Positions 8,961-18,720 are shown, numbered from the stretch's first letter. The stretch is 64,000 nucleotides of DNA from Acinetobacter piscicola (GCF_015218165.1 NZ_CP048659.1:3410001-3474000), one strand, 5' to 3'. Notes: generated from the sequence alone by a model not told the origin. Program-made: numbers and translations.

Positions 8961-8984
8961 GGGTTCGCCCCACATAACCTATCA
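8961..8984 (+). repeat. Degenerate copy of the tRNA-Lys(CTT) 3' end (possible att remnant)
   Basis: Aligned to 6144-6169, the block keeps GGGTTCG, loses AA, keeps CCCC, and then reads ACATAACCTATCA against ACACAACCCACCA: three differences, all C to T, plus a 2-bp gap. The same orientation and the position at the far edge of the AT-rich patch fit an old integration duplicate of the tRNA end. Chance similarity or a decayed tRNA cannot be excluded. Confidence 0.5.
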
Positions 8985-8997
8985 ATTTATTTTTGTT

Positions 8998-9654
8998 TTA
9001 ATTTTCTTCTTCGCTTATCAACTTTTTCAATACATATTCCTGCGTTGGAACATATGTACCGTCAATAAATCGACCATTTTCTATCTCATTATTTGAATAA
9101 ATGTTTTTTAAATCAATAACTAAATCACCATTTTCATTAACGTTATAATAAAAATATACACCTTCTATACGACGTATTTCGATTTGCCGTGTTTGGGGAT
9201 TAAATCGCCATGTATTTTGTTGATATACGCGAGTTGCTTGGTTAGATTTCTTTTCATAGCTCATTTTCCCCAAATAAATTAAGGTTCGATGTGAAGTACC
9301 ATCTTTAAGTAAATTAATCATAAACTCAGCTTTACCTTGTGCACATAATGCGAATTTTTCCCTGCAATCAACAATTACATGATAACGCCCAACATAAGGT
9401 CGCGACTGTGTAGAGACAATTTCTTGAGCAGCAGATTCAGAAGATTGTGCATGTGGCAATGCTGTTCTGCCTGCAACTTCGGTTAGACGTTTACCCTCTT
9501 GTTGTGCATCCTGTTTCTGCTCCCCAAGATTTGTACTATTTGCTGCTATTTGATCCGCAGATTGCTTCGGGAAATCACACGCTGTAAGAAAACTACATAT
9601 TCCAACCGTGATAATTTTAGCGAGATAGGATTGAAAATTTAGAGATAACTTCAT
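8998..9654 (-). CDS. Hypothetical lipoprotein
   Basis: Unrecognised 218-aa protein with a lipoprotein signal peptide: a basic start, the hydrophobic stretch IITVGICSFLTAC, and the lipobox LTAC with the modified Cys at residue 26. The mature part starts with a Gln/Glu/Ser-rich linker of about 65 residues. A compact domain follows, with two cysteines (VDCREKFALC) and alternating strand-like segments (FMINLLKDGTSHRTLIYLGK, TWRFNPQTRQIEIRR). This pattern resembles small outer-membrane or periplasmic beta proteins of the NlpE/META kind, which I offer only as a suggestion. It is the first intact gene after the degenerate patch and is transcribed alone. The start at ATG 9654 puts the signal peptide at the N-terminus. 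Confidence 0.75.
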   Translation of the reverse strand: MKLSLNFQSYLAKIITVGICSFLTACDFPKQSADQIAANSTNLGEQKQDAQQEGKRLTEVAGRTALPHAQSSESAAQEIVSTQSRPYVGRYHVIVDCREKFALCAQGKAEFMINLLKDGTSHRTLIYLGKMSYEKKSNQATRVYQQNTWRFNPQTRQIEIRRIEGVYFYYNVNENGDLVIDLKNIYSNNEIENGRFIDGTYVPTQEYVLKKLISEEEN

Positions 9655-9944
9655 ATTTCATATCTATAAAACGATCTTTGAGCTTAAAATTCAAATTTTG
9701 TAATAATCGCTCTATAGTAATTTATTTTTATATAAACTATAAATTGATCAACCGCAATTGTTACAAAAAGACACAACTATTCAAATCATTAGCACACATT
9801 TTTATCTCAAATTTATCACTATGGATGAGATCAATATCTGCTTGTTATTTACAGAAAATACACAATCGCAATAAGATTTCCTCTTTAAAACCATTCAACT
9901 CGCCCAATATATATTTTAAAGGTATTTTCCTTTTTAAATTTTTT
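9655..9944. other. Intergenic region without recognisable gene
   Basis: About 300 bp of AT-rich sequence between two divergent genes. A 107-residue frame on the plus strand here is low-complexity, overlaps pspC in another frame and is not convincing. Promoters for both neighbours are expected here, but I cannot place them with confidence. Confidence 0.4.
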
Positions 9945-9958
9945 AGGAGAAACAATTC

Positions 9959-10225
9959 ATGGCCAAATCTGGTTTATATCGTTCTAGCCGACATAATATG
10001 ATCGCCGGTGTCATGGGCGGTATTGCTGAACGTTTTGGTTGGAATGTCACATTATTACGCATCATTTTCGTTATCGTTTCATGTATGAGTGCGGCTTTTC
10101 CAGGAATTTTAGTTTATCTGGTGCTTTGGTTATTGATTCCTAAACAGGATTTGCAATTGCAGTCCCCATACTCAAATGGTTATCAACAACCCATTCGTAC
10201 TGTGCAAAACGAAAAATTTAAATAA
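9959..10225 (+). CDS. PspC-domain small membrane protein
   Basis: An 88-aa protein consisting of one PspC domain. It starts LYRSSRHNMIAGVMGGIAER, the conserved cytoplasmic loop, followed by a hydrophobic segment at about residues 30-60 (LLRIIFVIVSC...YLVLWLLIP). PspC proteins sense or respond to inner-membrane stress in the phage-shock response. Here no pspA/B genes lie next to it, so the role is inferred from the domain alone. AGGAG at 9945-9949 sits 9 nt before the ATG, which fixes the start. The C-terminal 20 residues are polar and poorly conserved in character. Confidence 0.88.
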   Translation: MAKSGLYRSSRHNMIAGVMGGIAERFGWNVTLLRIIFVIVSCMSAAFPGILVYLVLWLLIPKQDLQLQSPYSNGYQQPIRTVQNEKFK

Positions 10226-10316
10226 TCTTTCACTCATTGTTTTAATACACTGTTTCATTTTCACCGCTACGACAAAGTATCCCCTAAACTGTCGTAGCGT
10301 TTTTTATATCCAAATT

Positions 10317-11429
10317 TTAATTTTTTAAACTTTTCAAGCTATTGATCTGTTGTTGTAAGGCAGCAATCATATCTGCACGACTAATAATACCCACCAATCG
10401 ATGTTGCTCAACCACAGGAATATAGTTAAAAGAACGTTCTACAAAATAAGGCACTAAATCTTGAATGTCTTGCTGTGGTTGCACCGTAACGACTTTCCGA
10501 TTCATAATTTGTTTGACCATATGTTCCCATGATGCTCGTGGATCGGCAGCTCGTTTAAACCACTCAACGACATCATATAAAGCCAACGTTCCAACCAATT
10601 CTTGTTGTACATTAATGACGGGTAAGCTCATCAAATTCACTTTTTTAAACTGATCTAAAGCATGATGAATATTATCATTTTCCTGCAAACTCATCACATC
10701 TTTCGACATAATGTCTTCACAGAGAAACTGTGTCACTACACGCGCACTGGCTTTTTCTTGTGCCTGTAAAATAATTTTTTGCAGGTCATATTCGCTAATA
10801 TCTAACAACTGAGTTTGTTGCTCTAAAACCTCTTGAATATCTTGCGGTTGAATGGTGACTTTTTGTGTCGGTGTGGGATCTTTAGAACGTGTATTGACTT
10901 GAGCCACTTGTGGATATTGCTTGCCAAGTAAACGGTTAAAAATAATTGCCACAGCCAAAAGCAAAACAGAATTTAATAAAACAGGATAGAAAATAAAGTT
11001 GTAGCCCAATTGATGAATCGAATCTCCGCCTAACACGGCCGTAATTGCAACTGCCCCACTCGGTGGATGTAGCGAATCTGTGGTCATCATCAAGAAAATA
11101 GCCGTAGCAACTGCAATACTAAATGCTTCTGTTTGATTGGAAATAAACATCGCACAAGTCACCCCTATCACCCCTGCAATGATATTGCCCACCACCATAT
11201 TCCACGGTTGTGCTAAGGGACTTGCAGGAACGGCAAAGAGTAAAACTGACGATGCGCCCATCGGGGCGATATACCATGCATTAAAATCACCCAACACATA
11301 CCAACTGATGAGCGATGAGATTGCTAAACCTAGTAATGCGCCAACACCACATAACAATCGGTCTTTGAGGGGTAAAACTTTAAAATTGGGTTTTAGGGTA
11401 TTAAGCCATTCAAGTTGAGTATGAAACAC
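10317..11429 (-). CDS. HPP-family membrane protein with two C-terminal CBS domains
   Basis: A 370-aa inner-membrane protein. Residues about 25-170 form the HPP domain with four to five membrane segments. The hallmark DSLHPPSGAVAITAVLGG contains the HPP motif, and an upstream PMGASSVLLFAVP segment is also typical. From about residue 240 two CBS modules follow (SKDVMSLQENDNIHHALDQF and NRKVVTVQPQQDIQDLVPYF), ending in VEQHRLVGIISRADMIAALQ. Related proteins have been linked to nitrite transport in chloroplasts and cyanobacteria, and CBS domains usually bind adenine nucleotides, so a gated permease is plausible; the substrate is not known. The gene stands alone and divergent from nothing close by. 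Confidence 0.85.
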   Translation of the reverse strand: MFHTQLEWLNTLKPNFKVLPLKDRLLCGVGALLGLAISSLISWYVLGDFNAWYIAPMGASSVLLFAVPASPLAQPWNMVVGNIIAGVIGVTCAMFISNQTEAFSIAVATAIFLMMTTDSLHPPSGAVAITAVLGGDSIHQLGYNFIFYPVLLNSVLLLAVAIIFNRLLGKQYPQVAQVNTRSKDPTPTQKVTIQPQDIQEVLEQQTQLLDISEYDLQKIILQAQEKASARVVTQFLCEDIMSKDVMSLQENDNIHHALDQFKKVNLMSLPVINVQQELVGTLALYDVVEWFKRAADPRASWEHMVKQIMNRKVVTVQPQQDIQDLVPYFVERSFNYIPVVEQHRLVGIISRADMIAALQQQINSLKSLKN

Positions 11430-11540
11430 GTCGTTCCTTGATTTTACCGATTTGAGTATAATTATACGTCGTTGTAGTCATAAGATATATTTAATATCCA
11501 TCTTATGAAAAAAATTATGGTTTGAAGATTAAGTTTTGAT

Positions 11541-11906
11541 TTATGCTGCTAATATCCACCCCACACTCAATACATATCGTGCAGAACCACTGACTTTCGT
11601 GACTGAATGTGTATATACATCTGAACGAAATAATTTGATTCGGTCTAAATTTAAAATAGGCTTTTCACAGATAAACTCACCGCCTTTCTTTGATTTTTTA
11701 ATGATGATATTTAAACGAAAATGTCGCGCTGCTTTGACAATATCCCGATGAGGTGGAATTTCTGAGCCTATCGGAAAGCGCAATAAAAATAGATCTACTT
11801 TAATACCCATTGGAATATAGGCTAAGAGCAGTTTGTCATAGCCTGATTGTTGTCGACCTTTTTGCCAAACTAACCATTTCTGGTCAAACAAAGCTAATTT
11901 CATCAT
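11541..11906 (-). CDS. Small 2-oxoglutarate/Fe(II) oxygenase-like protein
   Basis: A 121-aa protein with the spaced residues of a 2OG-Fe(II) dioxygenase core: IPPHRDIV (HxD at residues about 53-55), a distal His in FRSDVYTHSV, and an Arg in the following GSARYVLSVGW that would bind 2-oxoglutarate. It is much shorter than usual for prolyl or aspartyl hydroxylases and seems to be only the minimal double-stranded beta-helix. The substrate cannot be deduced. It lies 28 bp downstream of the two hypothetical genes on the same strand and may be cotranscribed with them. Confidence 0.6.
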   Translation of the reverse strand: MMKLALFDQKWLVWQKGRQQSGYDKLLLAYIPMGIKVDLFLLRFPIGSEIPPHRDIVKAARHFRLNIIIKKSKKGGEFICEKPILNLDRIKLFRSDVYTHSVTKVSGSARYVLSVGWILAA

Positions 11907-11934
11907 CCACCTAAATCATTTTAAGTTATTGTGA

Positions 11935-12447
11935 TCAATCTATCATTAGTTTTGATTGAAATTGATGTATCATTTTTAAAATATAAGCATCTGTATTTAA
12001 ATGGTTAAATTCATAATGATAAATTGAAGATTCATCCATAGAAAACATATATAAATCCTCACTTAACTGATACCAGACTGTCATTGCTGGATGATAAATT
12101 TCTTTTAATTCTGGGCTTAAATTTATATTTTCACAAATCTCCGTTAATTCACTGACAGCCTTTTCAGGTTTAATTTTCCCAAGAATCACTTCATCACAAT
12201 AAAACTGCAAATATGCATAAATTGCTGCTTTATCACTTGGATGAACTAAACCAATTTCGTCAATAGACTGAGTAAAAAAGTGTTCAGCAATATTCAACTC
12301 AGGAAAAACTTCCAACATCAAAGACACTAAAGCAATAATCGACTCTGTTTCAAAACCTTGCTCAAGTTTCAAAATTGCCCAATCAATATAATCTTCCACA
12401 CTTCTTTCATGAACTAAATTTTTGCCAATAATTTCTAAATGATTCAT
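11935..12447 (-). CDS. Hypothetical protein, second gene of a coupled pair
   Basis: Unrecognised 170-aa, mostly helical, acidic protein (starting [20 protein letters not shown]), with no signal peptide or membrane segment. Its ATG at 12447 overlaps the last 4 bp of the preceding gene (ATGA type), which indicates translational coupling. The amino-acid content (many Glu, Ile, Tyr) resembles small cytosolic immunity or accessory proteins, but no motif supports a specific call. Confidence 0.65.
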   Translation of the reverse strand: MNHLEIIGKNLVHERSVEDYIDWAILKLEQGFETESIIALVSLMLEVFPELNIAEHFFTQSIDEIGLVHPSDKAAIYAYLQFYCDEVILGKIKPEKAVSELTEICENINLSPELKEIYHPAMTVWYQLSEDLYMFSMDESSIYHYEFNHLNTDAYILKMIHQFQSKLMID

Positions 12448-12917
12448 CTATTTTCCATCGAATAAAAATTCATGACTTGATCATGATGAACTTCTAACAT
12501 CCAGCTTCTTGTACGATCAACAATATTTAAACTAAACCCGACTAACCAACTAAAAACATCCCAATGTTTTACAAAAACTCTCCATTTGGTTTTTATAACA
12601 TTTTCATCATAAAGCATGTAAATATCTTGATCGAAAGGAATTTTTAGCTCAAATAACCATTCACGAACATTGGCAATATCTTGTTCAGAATTCCAGCTAT
12701 CTACAATATTTAAAAATTTCTCATACTTAAAAGACTTTGGCATTTCTTTAAAAAACAGTCGAGAAAACTCAGTTGCCTCGAATCCCTTTAAAAAAGTTGT
12801 CCGCTCAGCAAGATAATTCTCTATTTCATATTCATCATCTAAAAAAGACAATCCAAATGGCAAGTCTTTAAAACTTGTCCAACTTTTGAATTTATTTTCA
12901 TAATCGGTTAGATACAT
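12444..12917 (-). CDS. Hypothetical protein, first gene of a coupled pair
   Basis: Unrecognised 157-aa protein rich in Phe, Trp, Glu and Lys (starting [20 protein letters not shown]), with no signal peptide and no membrane segment. It begins at ATG 12917, only 121 bp from the glyQ start and facing away from it, so the two share a divergent promoter region. Its stop overlaps the start of the next gene by 4 bp. The pair looks like an accessory cassette beside housekeeping genes; the function is unknown. Confidence 0.65.
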   Translation of the reverse strand: MYLTDYENKFKSWTSFKDLPFGLSFLDDEYEIENYLAERTTFLKGFEATEFSRLFFKEMPKSFKYEKFLNIVDSWNSEQDIANVREWLFELKIPFDQDIYMLYDENVIKTKWRVFVKHWDVFSWLVGFSLNIVDRTRSWMLEVHHDQVMNFYSMENR

Positions 12918-13038
12918 GTTTTGCTTTAATTCTGATCACCATGAAAAACAGTATAACTTGATCTATAACCTTTGCCACTCTCCCCCAAAATCCTTATACT
13001 TAGAACCAATTTTTTCTAATACTTATAGTGGATGCTGC

Positions 13039-14022
13039 ATGAGTCGCGCCATATCGCATATTGATACATTCCAAGGCTTAATTCTTGCCTTACAAAACTA
13101 CTGGGCTGAACAAGGTTGTGTGGTGTTACAACCTTACGATATGGAAATGGGTGCAGGGACATTCCACACAGCAACCTTCCTTCGTGCGCTTGGTCCTGAA
13201 ACATGGAACGCAGCATACGTTCAACCATCACGTCGCCCAAAAGACGGACGTTATGGCGAAAACCCAAACCGTTTACAGCATTATTACCAATTCCAAGTGG
13301 TGCTTAAGCCAAACCCAGACAATATCCAACAGTTATACCTTGACTCGTTAAAAGCGATTGGGATCGACACGTTGACTCACGACATTCGTTTCGTAGAAGA
13401 CAACTGGGAATCTCCAACACTTGGTGCATGGGGCTTAGGTTGGGAAGTTTGGCTCAACGGTATGGAAGTGACTCAGTTCACTTACTTCCAACAAGTCGGT
13501 GGTGTTGAGTGTTACCCAGTTACGGGTGAAATCACATACGGTTTAGAACGTTTAGCCATGTACCTCCAAGGTGTAGATTCTGTTTACGATCTTGTTTGGA
13601 CTAAGGGTCAATTCGGTACTGTGACTTATGGCGATGTGTTCCATCAAAACGAAGTAGAACAATCGACTTATAACTTTGAATATGCCAACGTTGAAAAAAT
13701 GTTTGAGCTGTTCGACTTCTACGAAGCTGAAGCAACACGTTTAATGGAAGCTGAACTTCCACTGCCTGCATATGAACAAGTCATCAAAGCATCACATAGC
13801 TTTAACTTGCTCGATGCGCGTGGCGCAATCTCTGTAACTGAACGTCAACGCTATATTTTACGTGTACGTACATTGGCCCGTTCAATCGCACAAAGTTATG
13901 TAGCTGCTCGTGCAAAACTTGGTTTCCCAATGGCTGAACCACACTTACGTGATGAGGTATTGGCACAGTTAAAAGCACAAGTTGAAGCTGAAGCAAATGC
14001 TGAATCTAAGGAGAGCAAATAA
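13039..14022 (+). CDS. glyQ: Glycyl-tRNA synthetase alpha subunit
   Basis: Catalytic subunit of the alpha2beta2 bacterial glycyl-tRNA synthetase, which charges tRNA-Gly. It begins [20 protein letters not shown] and contains the class II core: [39 protein letters not shown], and the later [16 protein letters not shown] motif 3 region. The frame is open upstream to 12916, but the conserved N-terminus and family length (about 303-320 aa) set the start at ATG 13039, giving 327 residues. The stop TAA overlaps the ATG of glyS by one base (TAATG), so the subunits are translationally coupled. Confidence 0.98.
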   Translation: MSRAISHIDTFQGLILALQNYWAEQGCVVLQPYDMEMGAGTFHTATFLRALGPETWNAAYVQPSRRPKDGRYGENPNRLQHYYQFQVVLKPNPDNIQQLYLDSLKAIGIDTLTHDIRFVEDNWESPTLGAWGLGWEVWLNGMEVTQFTYFQQVGGVECYPVTGEITYGLERLAMYLQGVDSVYDLVWTKGQFGTVTYGDVFHQNEVEQSTYNFEYANVEKMFELFDFYEAEATRLMEAELPLPAYEQVIKASHSFNLLDARGAISVTERQRYILRVRTLARSIAQSYVAARAKLGFPMAEPHLRDEVLAQLKAQVEAEANAESKESK

Positions 14023-16091
14023 TGTCTAAACATACAGTATTGTTCGAATTAGGCTGTGAAGAACTTCCACCAAAAAGCTTAAAAACTTTACGTGATGCAT
14101 TACAAGCTGAAACGGTTAAAGGTTTAAAAGATGCAGGCTTAGCATTTGATTCTATCGAAGCTTATGCAGCACCACGTCGTTTGGCATTGAAAATTGTCAA
14201 TGTTGACGGTGCTCAAGCAGACACTCAAAAACGTTTTGATGGTCCTGCAAAACAAGCCGCTTTTGATGCTGAAGGCAAACCAACTAAAGCACTTGAAGGC
14301 TTTATGCGTGGTCAAGGCATCACCGTCGATCAAGTTTCAACTTTCCAAGCAGGTAAAGTTGAAAAAGTGTGTTATTTGAAAGATGTCAAAGGTCAAAGCC
14401 TTGACGTTTTACTTCCACAAATTCTACAAACTGCGTTGGACAATCTACCAATTGCAAAACGTATGCGTTCAGCGGCAAGCCGTACTGAATTCGTTCGTCC
14501 TGTAAAATGGGTTGTATTGCTGAAAGACAATGATGTGGTTGATGCAACCATTCAGGATCATAAAGCGGGCAATGTGACGTATGGTCACCGTTTCCATGCA
14601 CCTGAAGCGATTACATTAGCAAATGCAGATGATTATTTACCAAAATTAAAAGCAGCGCATGTTGTTGCTTCTTTTGAAGAACGCCAAGCACTCATTGACA
14701 GTCAAGTTAAAGCACTTGCAGATGAAGTGAATGCGATTGCGATTGTACCAAGCGACCTTCGTGATGAAGTGACTGCTTTGGTTGAATGGCCTGTTGCGCT
14801 TCGTGCAAGTTTTGAGGAACGTTTCCTTGCTGTTCCACAAGAAGCGTTAATCACTACCATGCAAGACAACCAAAAGTATTTCTGTTTGGTGAATGCTGAC
14901 AATAAACTTCAACCATACTTCATAACTGTGTCAAACATTGAGTCGAAAGACCCGACTCAAATCATTGAAGGGAATGAAAAAGTTGTGCGTCCACGTTTGT
15001 CGGATGCTGAATTCTTCTTCTTGCAAGACCAAAAACAACCGCTTGCTTCTCGTAAAGAGAAACTTGCGAACATGGTGTTCCAAGCTGAATTGGGTACTTT
15101 ATGGAACAAATCTGAACGTATTGCCAAACTTGCTGTGGCTTTAGCGCCAATTACAGGTGCAAATCCTGCCGATGCTGAAAAAGCGGCACTGCTTGCCAAA
15201 TGCGACTTAACCTCTGAGCTTGTGGGTGAATTCCCTGAACTTCAAGGGATCGCGGGAACTTACTATGCGCGCATTGAAGGCGAAAATGATGAAGTAAGCG
15301 AGGCTTTAGGTGAGCAATATCTGCCTAAATTCGCGGGTGATGTTTTACCGAAAACTAAGACAGGTACGACTATTGCCCTTGCAGATCGTTTAGATACGCT
15401 CACAGGTATTTTCGGTATCGGTCAAGCACCGACAGGTTCGAAAGACCCGTTTGCACTTCGCCGTTCTGCGATTGGTATCTTGCGTTTAGTGACTGAAAAC
15501 AATCTTGATGTTTCAATTGAAGAATTGATCAAGCTTGCTTTGGCTGCCTATGGCGATGTGATTAAAGATCATGCGAAGACTTTAAATGATGCGGTTGCAT
15601 TCCTTGAAGGTCGTTATCGTGCGAAGTATGAAGATCAAGGCGTTGCGGTTGATGTGATCCAAGCGGTTCAAGCGCTTTCTCCAAAATCTCCTTTAGATTT
15701 TGATAAGCGTGTAAATGCGGTAAATCATTTCCGTGACTTGCCTGAAGCTGCTGCACTTGCTGCTGCCAATAAGCGTGTTGCGAATATCTTGGCGAAAGAA
15801 GCTGCGCCTACAGGTGAAATCGTTGAATCTAAACTGGTTGAGGATGCTGAAAAAGCACTTTATGCCGAGATTCAAAAGTTGCTTCCTGTGGTTCAACCAC
15901 TTTTGGCTGCGAAAGATTATACTGAAGCGCTTTCTAAGTTGGCTGCTTTACGTGCGCCGATTGATGCGTTCTTTGACAATGTTATGGTCATGGCTGAAGA
16001 TGCTGAATTGAAAGCCAACCGTTTACGCATCCTTGCGCAGTTGCGTGGTTTGTTTACGGCTGTGGCGGATATTTCGGTGTTGCAGCACTAA
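14022..16091 (+). CDS. glyS: Glycyl-tRNA synthetase beta subunit
   Basis: A 689-aa beta subunit of glycyl-tRNA synthetase, needed for tRNA binding and activity together with GlyQ. The N-terminal [20 protein letters not shown], the internal [10 protein letters not shown] and [19 protein letters not shown] blocks and the HD-like [20 protein letters not shown] segment are all characteristic; the C-terminus has the anticodon-binding domain. The length equals that of the E. coli protein. It is translated from an ATG overlapping the glyQ stop and followed at once by a strong terminator, so glyQS is a two-gene operon. Confidence 0.98.
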   Translation: MSKHTVLFELGCEELPPKSLKTLRDALQAETVKGLKDAGLAFDSIEAYAAPRRLALKIVNVDGAQADTQKRFDGPAKQAAFDAEGKPTKALEGFMRGQGITVDQVSTFQAGKVEKVCYLKDVKGQSLDVLLPQILQTALDNLPIAKRMRSAASRTEFVRPVKWVVLLKDNDVVDATIQDHKAGNVTYGHRFHAPEAITLANADDYLPKLKAAHVVASFEERQALIDSQVKALADEVNAIAIVPSDLRDEVTALVEWPVALRASFEERFLAVPQEALITTMQDNQKYFCLVNADNKLQPYFITVSNIESKDPTQIIEGNEKVVRPRLSDAEFFFLQDQKQPLASRKEKLANMVFQAELGTLWNKSERIAKLAVALAPITGANPADAEKAALLAKCDLTSELVGEFPELQGIAGTYYARIEGENDEVSEALGEQYLPKFAGDVLPKTKTGTTIALADRLDTLTGIFGIGQAPTGSKDPFALRRSAIGILRLVTENNLDVSIEELIKLALAAYGDVIKDHAKTLNDAVAFLEGRYRAKYEDQGVAVDVIQAVQALSPKSPLDFDKRVNAVNHFRDLPEAAALAAANKRVANILAKEAAPTGEIVESKLVEDAEKALYAEIQKLLPVVQPLLAAKDYTEALSKLAALRAPIDAFFDNVMVMAEDAELKANRLRILAQLRGLFTAVADISVLQH

Positions 16092-16107
16092 GTCAAATTA
16101 TTAAAAT

Positions 16108-16131
16108 AACCCGCTTTTAAGCGGGTTTTTT
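16108..16131 (+). terminator. Rho-independent terminator after glyS
   Basis: AACCCGCTT (16108-16116) pairs perfectly with AAGCGGGTT (16119-16127) around a 2-nt loop, followed by T residues. It also lies 13 bp from the 3' end of the convergent gene. Confidence 0.92.
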
Positions 16132-16143
16132 ACTACTTACTAA

Positions 16144-16866
16144 TTAAGCCTTATTATTCTCATGTAAATAGCTAATTATTTGGTCATGATAAATTCTTAA
16201 ATCCTCAGAATGATACGCTGTATTAAGTACATAACGTTCAAACTCTTCATTACTGGTATCTAAATAGTGCGATTGATATTCATGTAATATTATTTGTCCA
16301 AGATTCTTAATTTTATAACTGATCTCCATATATTGTTGTATTGTTTTAATTTCATAATGATATGTTCCTGTCTCTTTATCATATTTTTTAAAACTATTAT
16401 GAAAACTATTCAAAGCAACATCTAAAGCAGATGTAGACATATAAAAACTTTTTATATAGTCATGAAAACTACTATCTACTCTTAAAAATAATTGTGGATT
16501 AATTGTTTCAGGAATTTTATCGCATTCTTTTGGATTGATTTCAGAATTACTGAAAAGGTTTAATATAAAACAGTCTAGTTGAACACGACAAAAATTTAAC
16601 TCATTAATAGCAGTTTGGATAATTTCATTTTGAATATGCTTGTTATGTTGATTTTTCCATGATAGAAAACCTATGATAGCAACTAAAGGAGTTAAGATGT
16701 AACTAACAACAGTCAGAAAATTTAGAAGTTTTTGTTCATTAAAATTACATGTAAATCCGTTCATATCCGTACAAACGTAATAATTTTGCAAAACTCCATA
16801 ACCAATAACCATGACTACATAAATTAAAAGATAAATTAAGATATATTTTATGACATCTGTTTTCAT
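16144..16866 (-). CDS. Hypothetical inner-membrane protein
   Basis: Unrecognised 240-aa protein. Two membrane helices are clear, at about residues 8-28 (ILIYLLIYVVMVIGYGVLQ) and 48-67 (LLNFLTVVSYILTPLVAIIG), with a short periplasmic loop between them that carries two cysteines. The remaining 170 residues are cytoplasmic, helical and polar. The layout resembles phage-associated or defence-related two-helix proteins of unknown role, without any diagnostic motif. It is AT-rich and monocistronic, and points towards glyS. The 232 bp upstream contain no gene. Confidence 0.7.
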   Translation of the reverse strand: MKTDVIKYILIYLLIYVVMVIGYGVLQNYYVCTDMNGFTCNFNEQKLLNFLTVVSYILTPLVAIIGFLSWKNQHNKHIQNEIIQTAINELNFCRVQLDCFILNLFSNSEINPKECDKIPETINPQLFLRVDSSFHDYIKSFYMSTSALDVALNSFHNSFKKYDKETGTYHYEIKTIQQYMEISYKIKNLGQIILHEYQSHYLDTSNEEFERYVLNTAYHSEDLRIYHDQIISYLHENNKA

Positions 16867-17098
16867 TTAAAATATTTTATTACAATTATTAAAAAACAAT
16901 ATAATATAAATTAAATAAGTTTCCAAGCAAGTAAAGATAATGCTTACTTCTAAAAATCAAATTAAGATTTTTTATCATAATTAAACTAGAAAAGTACAAT
17001 CAGATCTTCAATTTTAAATAGCAAGCTTATCATCTATAGCCAATTTTCATCCAATTCCCTATACTCAAAGATAACAACACTCAACAAGAAAGAGCCTA

Positions 17099-17476
17099 AT
17101 GAAATTCAAAGGACTTATTTGGGTTGCTCTTACAACCCTCACCGCCTGCTCAACCACACCTACAAATCCAAACTTACCTGTTGTTTTAGAACAACACAAA
17201 AACATCTCTGCTGAACCGACAACCAAACACAACCTTGCTCGTCTCATTAAGCAAAAAGACAACTGCGTAATCGAATTTACAGGCAACTTTGAAACAGGCA
17301 AAGCCACAGAACATTGGATCTTTAAAGGTGATCAACTCATTTCCGCATTTTCAAATGTAAATGCCGAAGTAGAAAATAAACAAACCGTTTTCGACATTCA
17401 AGATACTGAAAAACTGAAAAATTTTGCAGCCTTACAAAAGAATTTTAAAGCAACAAACTTAGAAAAATGCCAATAA
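17099..17476 (+). CDS. Small hypothetical lipoprotein
   Basis: A 125-aa protein with a clean lipoprotein signal: MKFKGLIWVALTTLTAC, with the lipobox LTAC and modified Cys17. The mature part is a small domain with two cysteines (NCVIEF, and LEKCQ at the C-terminus) that could form a disulfide. It is similar in design to the 149-aa secreted protein at 21988, which also has a CKIEALF...EYRSLF...NKCR pattern, so the two may be distant paralogues. Function unknown. It ends in a shared bidirectional terminator. Confidence 0.75.
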   Translation: MKFKGLIWVALTTLTACSTTPTNPNLPVVLEQHKNISAEPTTKHNLARLIKQKDNCVIEFTGNFETGKATEHWIFKGDQLISAFSNVNAEVENKQTVFDIQDTEKLKNFAALQKNFKATNLEKCQ

Positions 17477-17483
17477 TCATGAC

Positions 17484-17522
17484 AGAACTACTTTAAATTA
17501 AAGCTTTGAAGTAGTTCTTTTT
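17484..17522. terminator. Bidirectional terminator between convergent genes
   Basis: AGAACTACTT (17484-17493) pairs with AAGTAGTTCT (17509-17518), followed by T on the plus strand. It serves the lipoprotein gene and overlaps the end of the minus-strand gene. Confidence 0.75.
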
Positions 17523-17926
17523 CCATTCATCTTTAAAACATAAAGAATTGGATAGAACCACAAAAATAGCGCAAATATTCCCACGACAAAAATCACAAAA
17601 AATGGGGGTATAACATCTCGAATTTGATCATAAATTTTCATTAACCCCAAAGTATCTGTATTAAGTAATACCCCAATCATTAAAAATAAAATCATATGAG
17701 GAACAATAAGATGAACTATTCTTAATAATAAAAACTGATAAAATTTTACAAACCACAAGCTCGGTATTAAATAAATGAATAGGACGATCAACCTGATCAT
17801 CCACGTTAAAATTTGATGACCAAGACTTAAAGAATATTCCCCACCACAACCACAGGCAAAGCTCGGTTGTAAAAATAAAATCGGGAGAATTAGCCAAAAT
17901 ATATTTAAATATTTAATTTTTATCAT
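17498..17926 (-). CDS. Hypothetical multi-pass membrane protein with a Cys-Gly-Cys-Gly-Gly motif
   Basis: A 142-aa hydrophobic protein. The N-terminal segment WLILPILFLQPSFA could be a signal peptide and is followed directly by CGCGGEYS, which places two cysteines next to the predicted cleavage site. Three more membrane segments follow (about residues 38-58, 75-95 and 110-132). I do not recognise the family. The gene is single and ends inside the terminator it shares with its convergent neighbour. Confidence 0.65.
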   Translation of the reverse strand: MIKIKYLNIFWLILPILFLQPSFACGCGGEYSLSLGHQILTWMIRLIVLFIYLIPSLWFVKFYQFLLLRIVHLIVPHMILFLMIGVLLNTDTLGLMKIYDQIRDVIPPFFVIFVVGIFALFLWFYPILYVLKMNGKRTTSKL

Positions 17927-18087
17927 TTTTAATTTCTCGATGATCTTCTTCTACATGTAGACTATACAATATCTTTGTTTTTACTCTGTATTACTTTGCG
18001 TACAGAGCCGATGTCACTACTTTTTTCACAGTATGATGCTGAGTAAACACGTTATTGATCTACACATATATGAAGGAATGAGTCATA

Positions 18088-18720
18088 ATGAAAAGTATTA
18101 AAATTTTGTCTTTTGCTACTGCCATTTTGGCAACATCTTCAATTTATGCAGAAACAAAAACACCCGCACCTTATGGTGACAACCCAAATATTTTCAAAGT
18201 ATTAGCACATAAAACAGGTGAAAAAATTCAAAATACTGCTGAGCGTGTAGGTGCTGCTGCTGAACGTGGTGTAGAAAAAATTAAGCCGAAAGTAGACAAT
18301 GCATGGGAAGAAACAAAAACCTTTACAGAACAACAGACTGAACGTGCAAAAACAGGTGTACAAAAAGGTGCGGAAAAAGTGACAGAGACCGCCAATAACA
18401 CCCGTGACGCTATAGTGGGAACAAATCAGGGCACAGTTCCTATTGAACGTGGTCGTTTGAGTCAATCCTCATCAACGACCACGACCCAACAAGCAACATC
18501 AACACAAGTTGCAAATACAACCGCTCAAACAACACCCTTAGAAACAACGACATCTACTGTGCCTGTTGCTCATGTTGCAAAGACCATAGATCCAACCCAA
18601 CAAAATGGAACAGCACCTGAAGAACCAGAGATTTCTTTTAAATCACTGCCACTACCACAGGCAAGCAACACAACAGACTCAACTCAACCTTCAGCCCAAA
18701 AAGAAGATATTCCACAATAA
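18088..18720 (+). CDS. Secreted helical protein with apolipoprotein/LEA-like segment
   Basis: A 210-aa protein with a Sec signal peptide (MKSIKILSFATAILATSSIYA, cleavage after about residue 21). Residues about 45-110 form an amphipathic helix with quasi-repeated Glu/Lys/Thr/Ala periodicity (GEKIQNTAERVGAAAERGVE, KTFTEQQTERAKTGVQKGAE). The remaining C-terminal part is Thr/Gln/Ser-rich and probably disordered. This composition resembles late-embryogenesis-abundant and apolipoprotein-like bacterial proteins linked to desiccation or surface properties. The same design recurs in the repeat protein 380 bp downstream. GGA before the ATG fits as a ribosome-binding site. Confidence 0.7.
   Translation: MKSIKILSFATAILATSSIYAETKTPAPYGDNPNIFKVLAHKTGEKIQNTAERVGAAAERGVEKIKPKVDNAWEETKTFTEQQTERAKTGVQKGAEKVTETANNTRDAIVGTNQGTVPIERGRLSQSSSTTTTQQATSTQVANTTAQTTPLETTTSTVPVAHVAKTIDPTQQNGTAPEEPEISFKSLPLPQASNTTDSTQPSAQKEDIPQ

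Noticed and set aside
9678..10001. 107-codon plus-strand frame upstream of the PspC gene
   Set aside because: Phe/Asn/Ile-rich low-complexity translation of AT-rich intergenic DNA, overlapping pspC in another frame.
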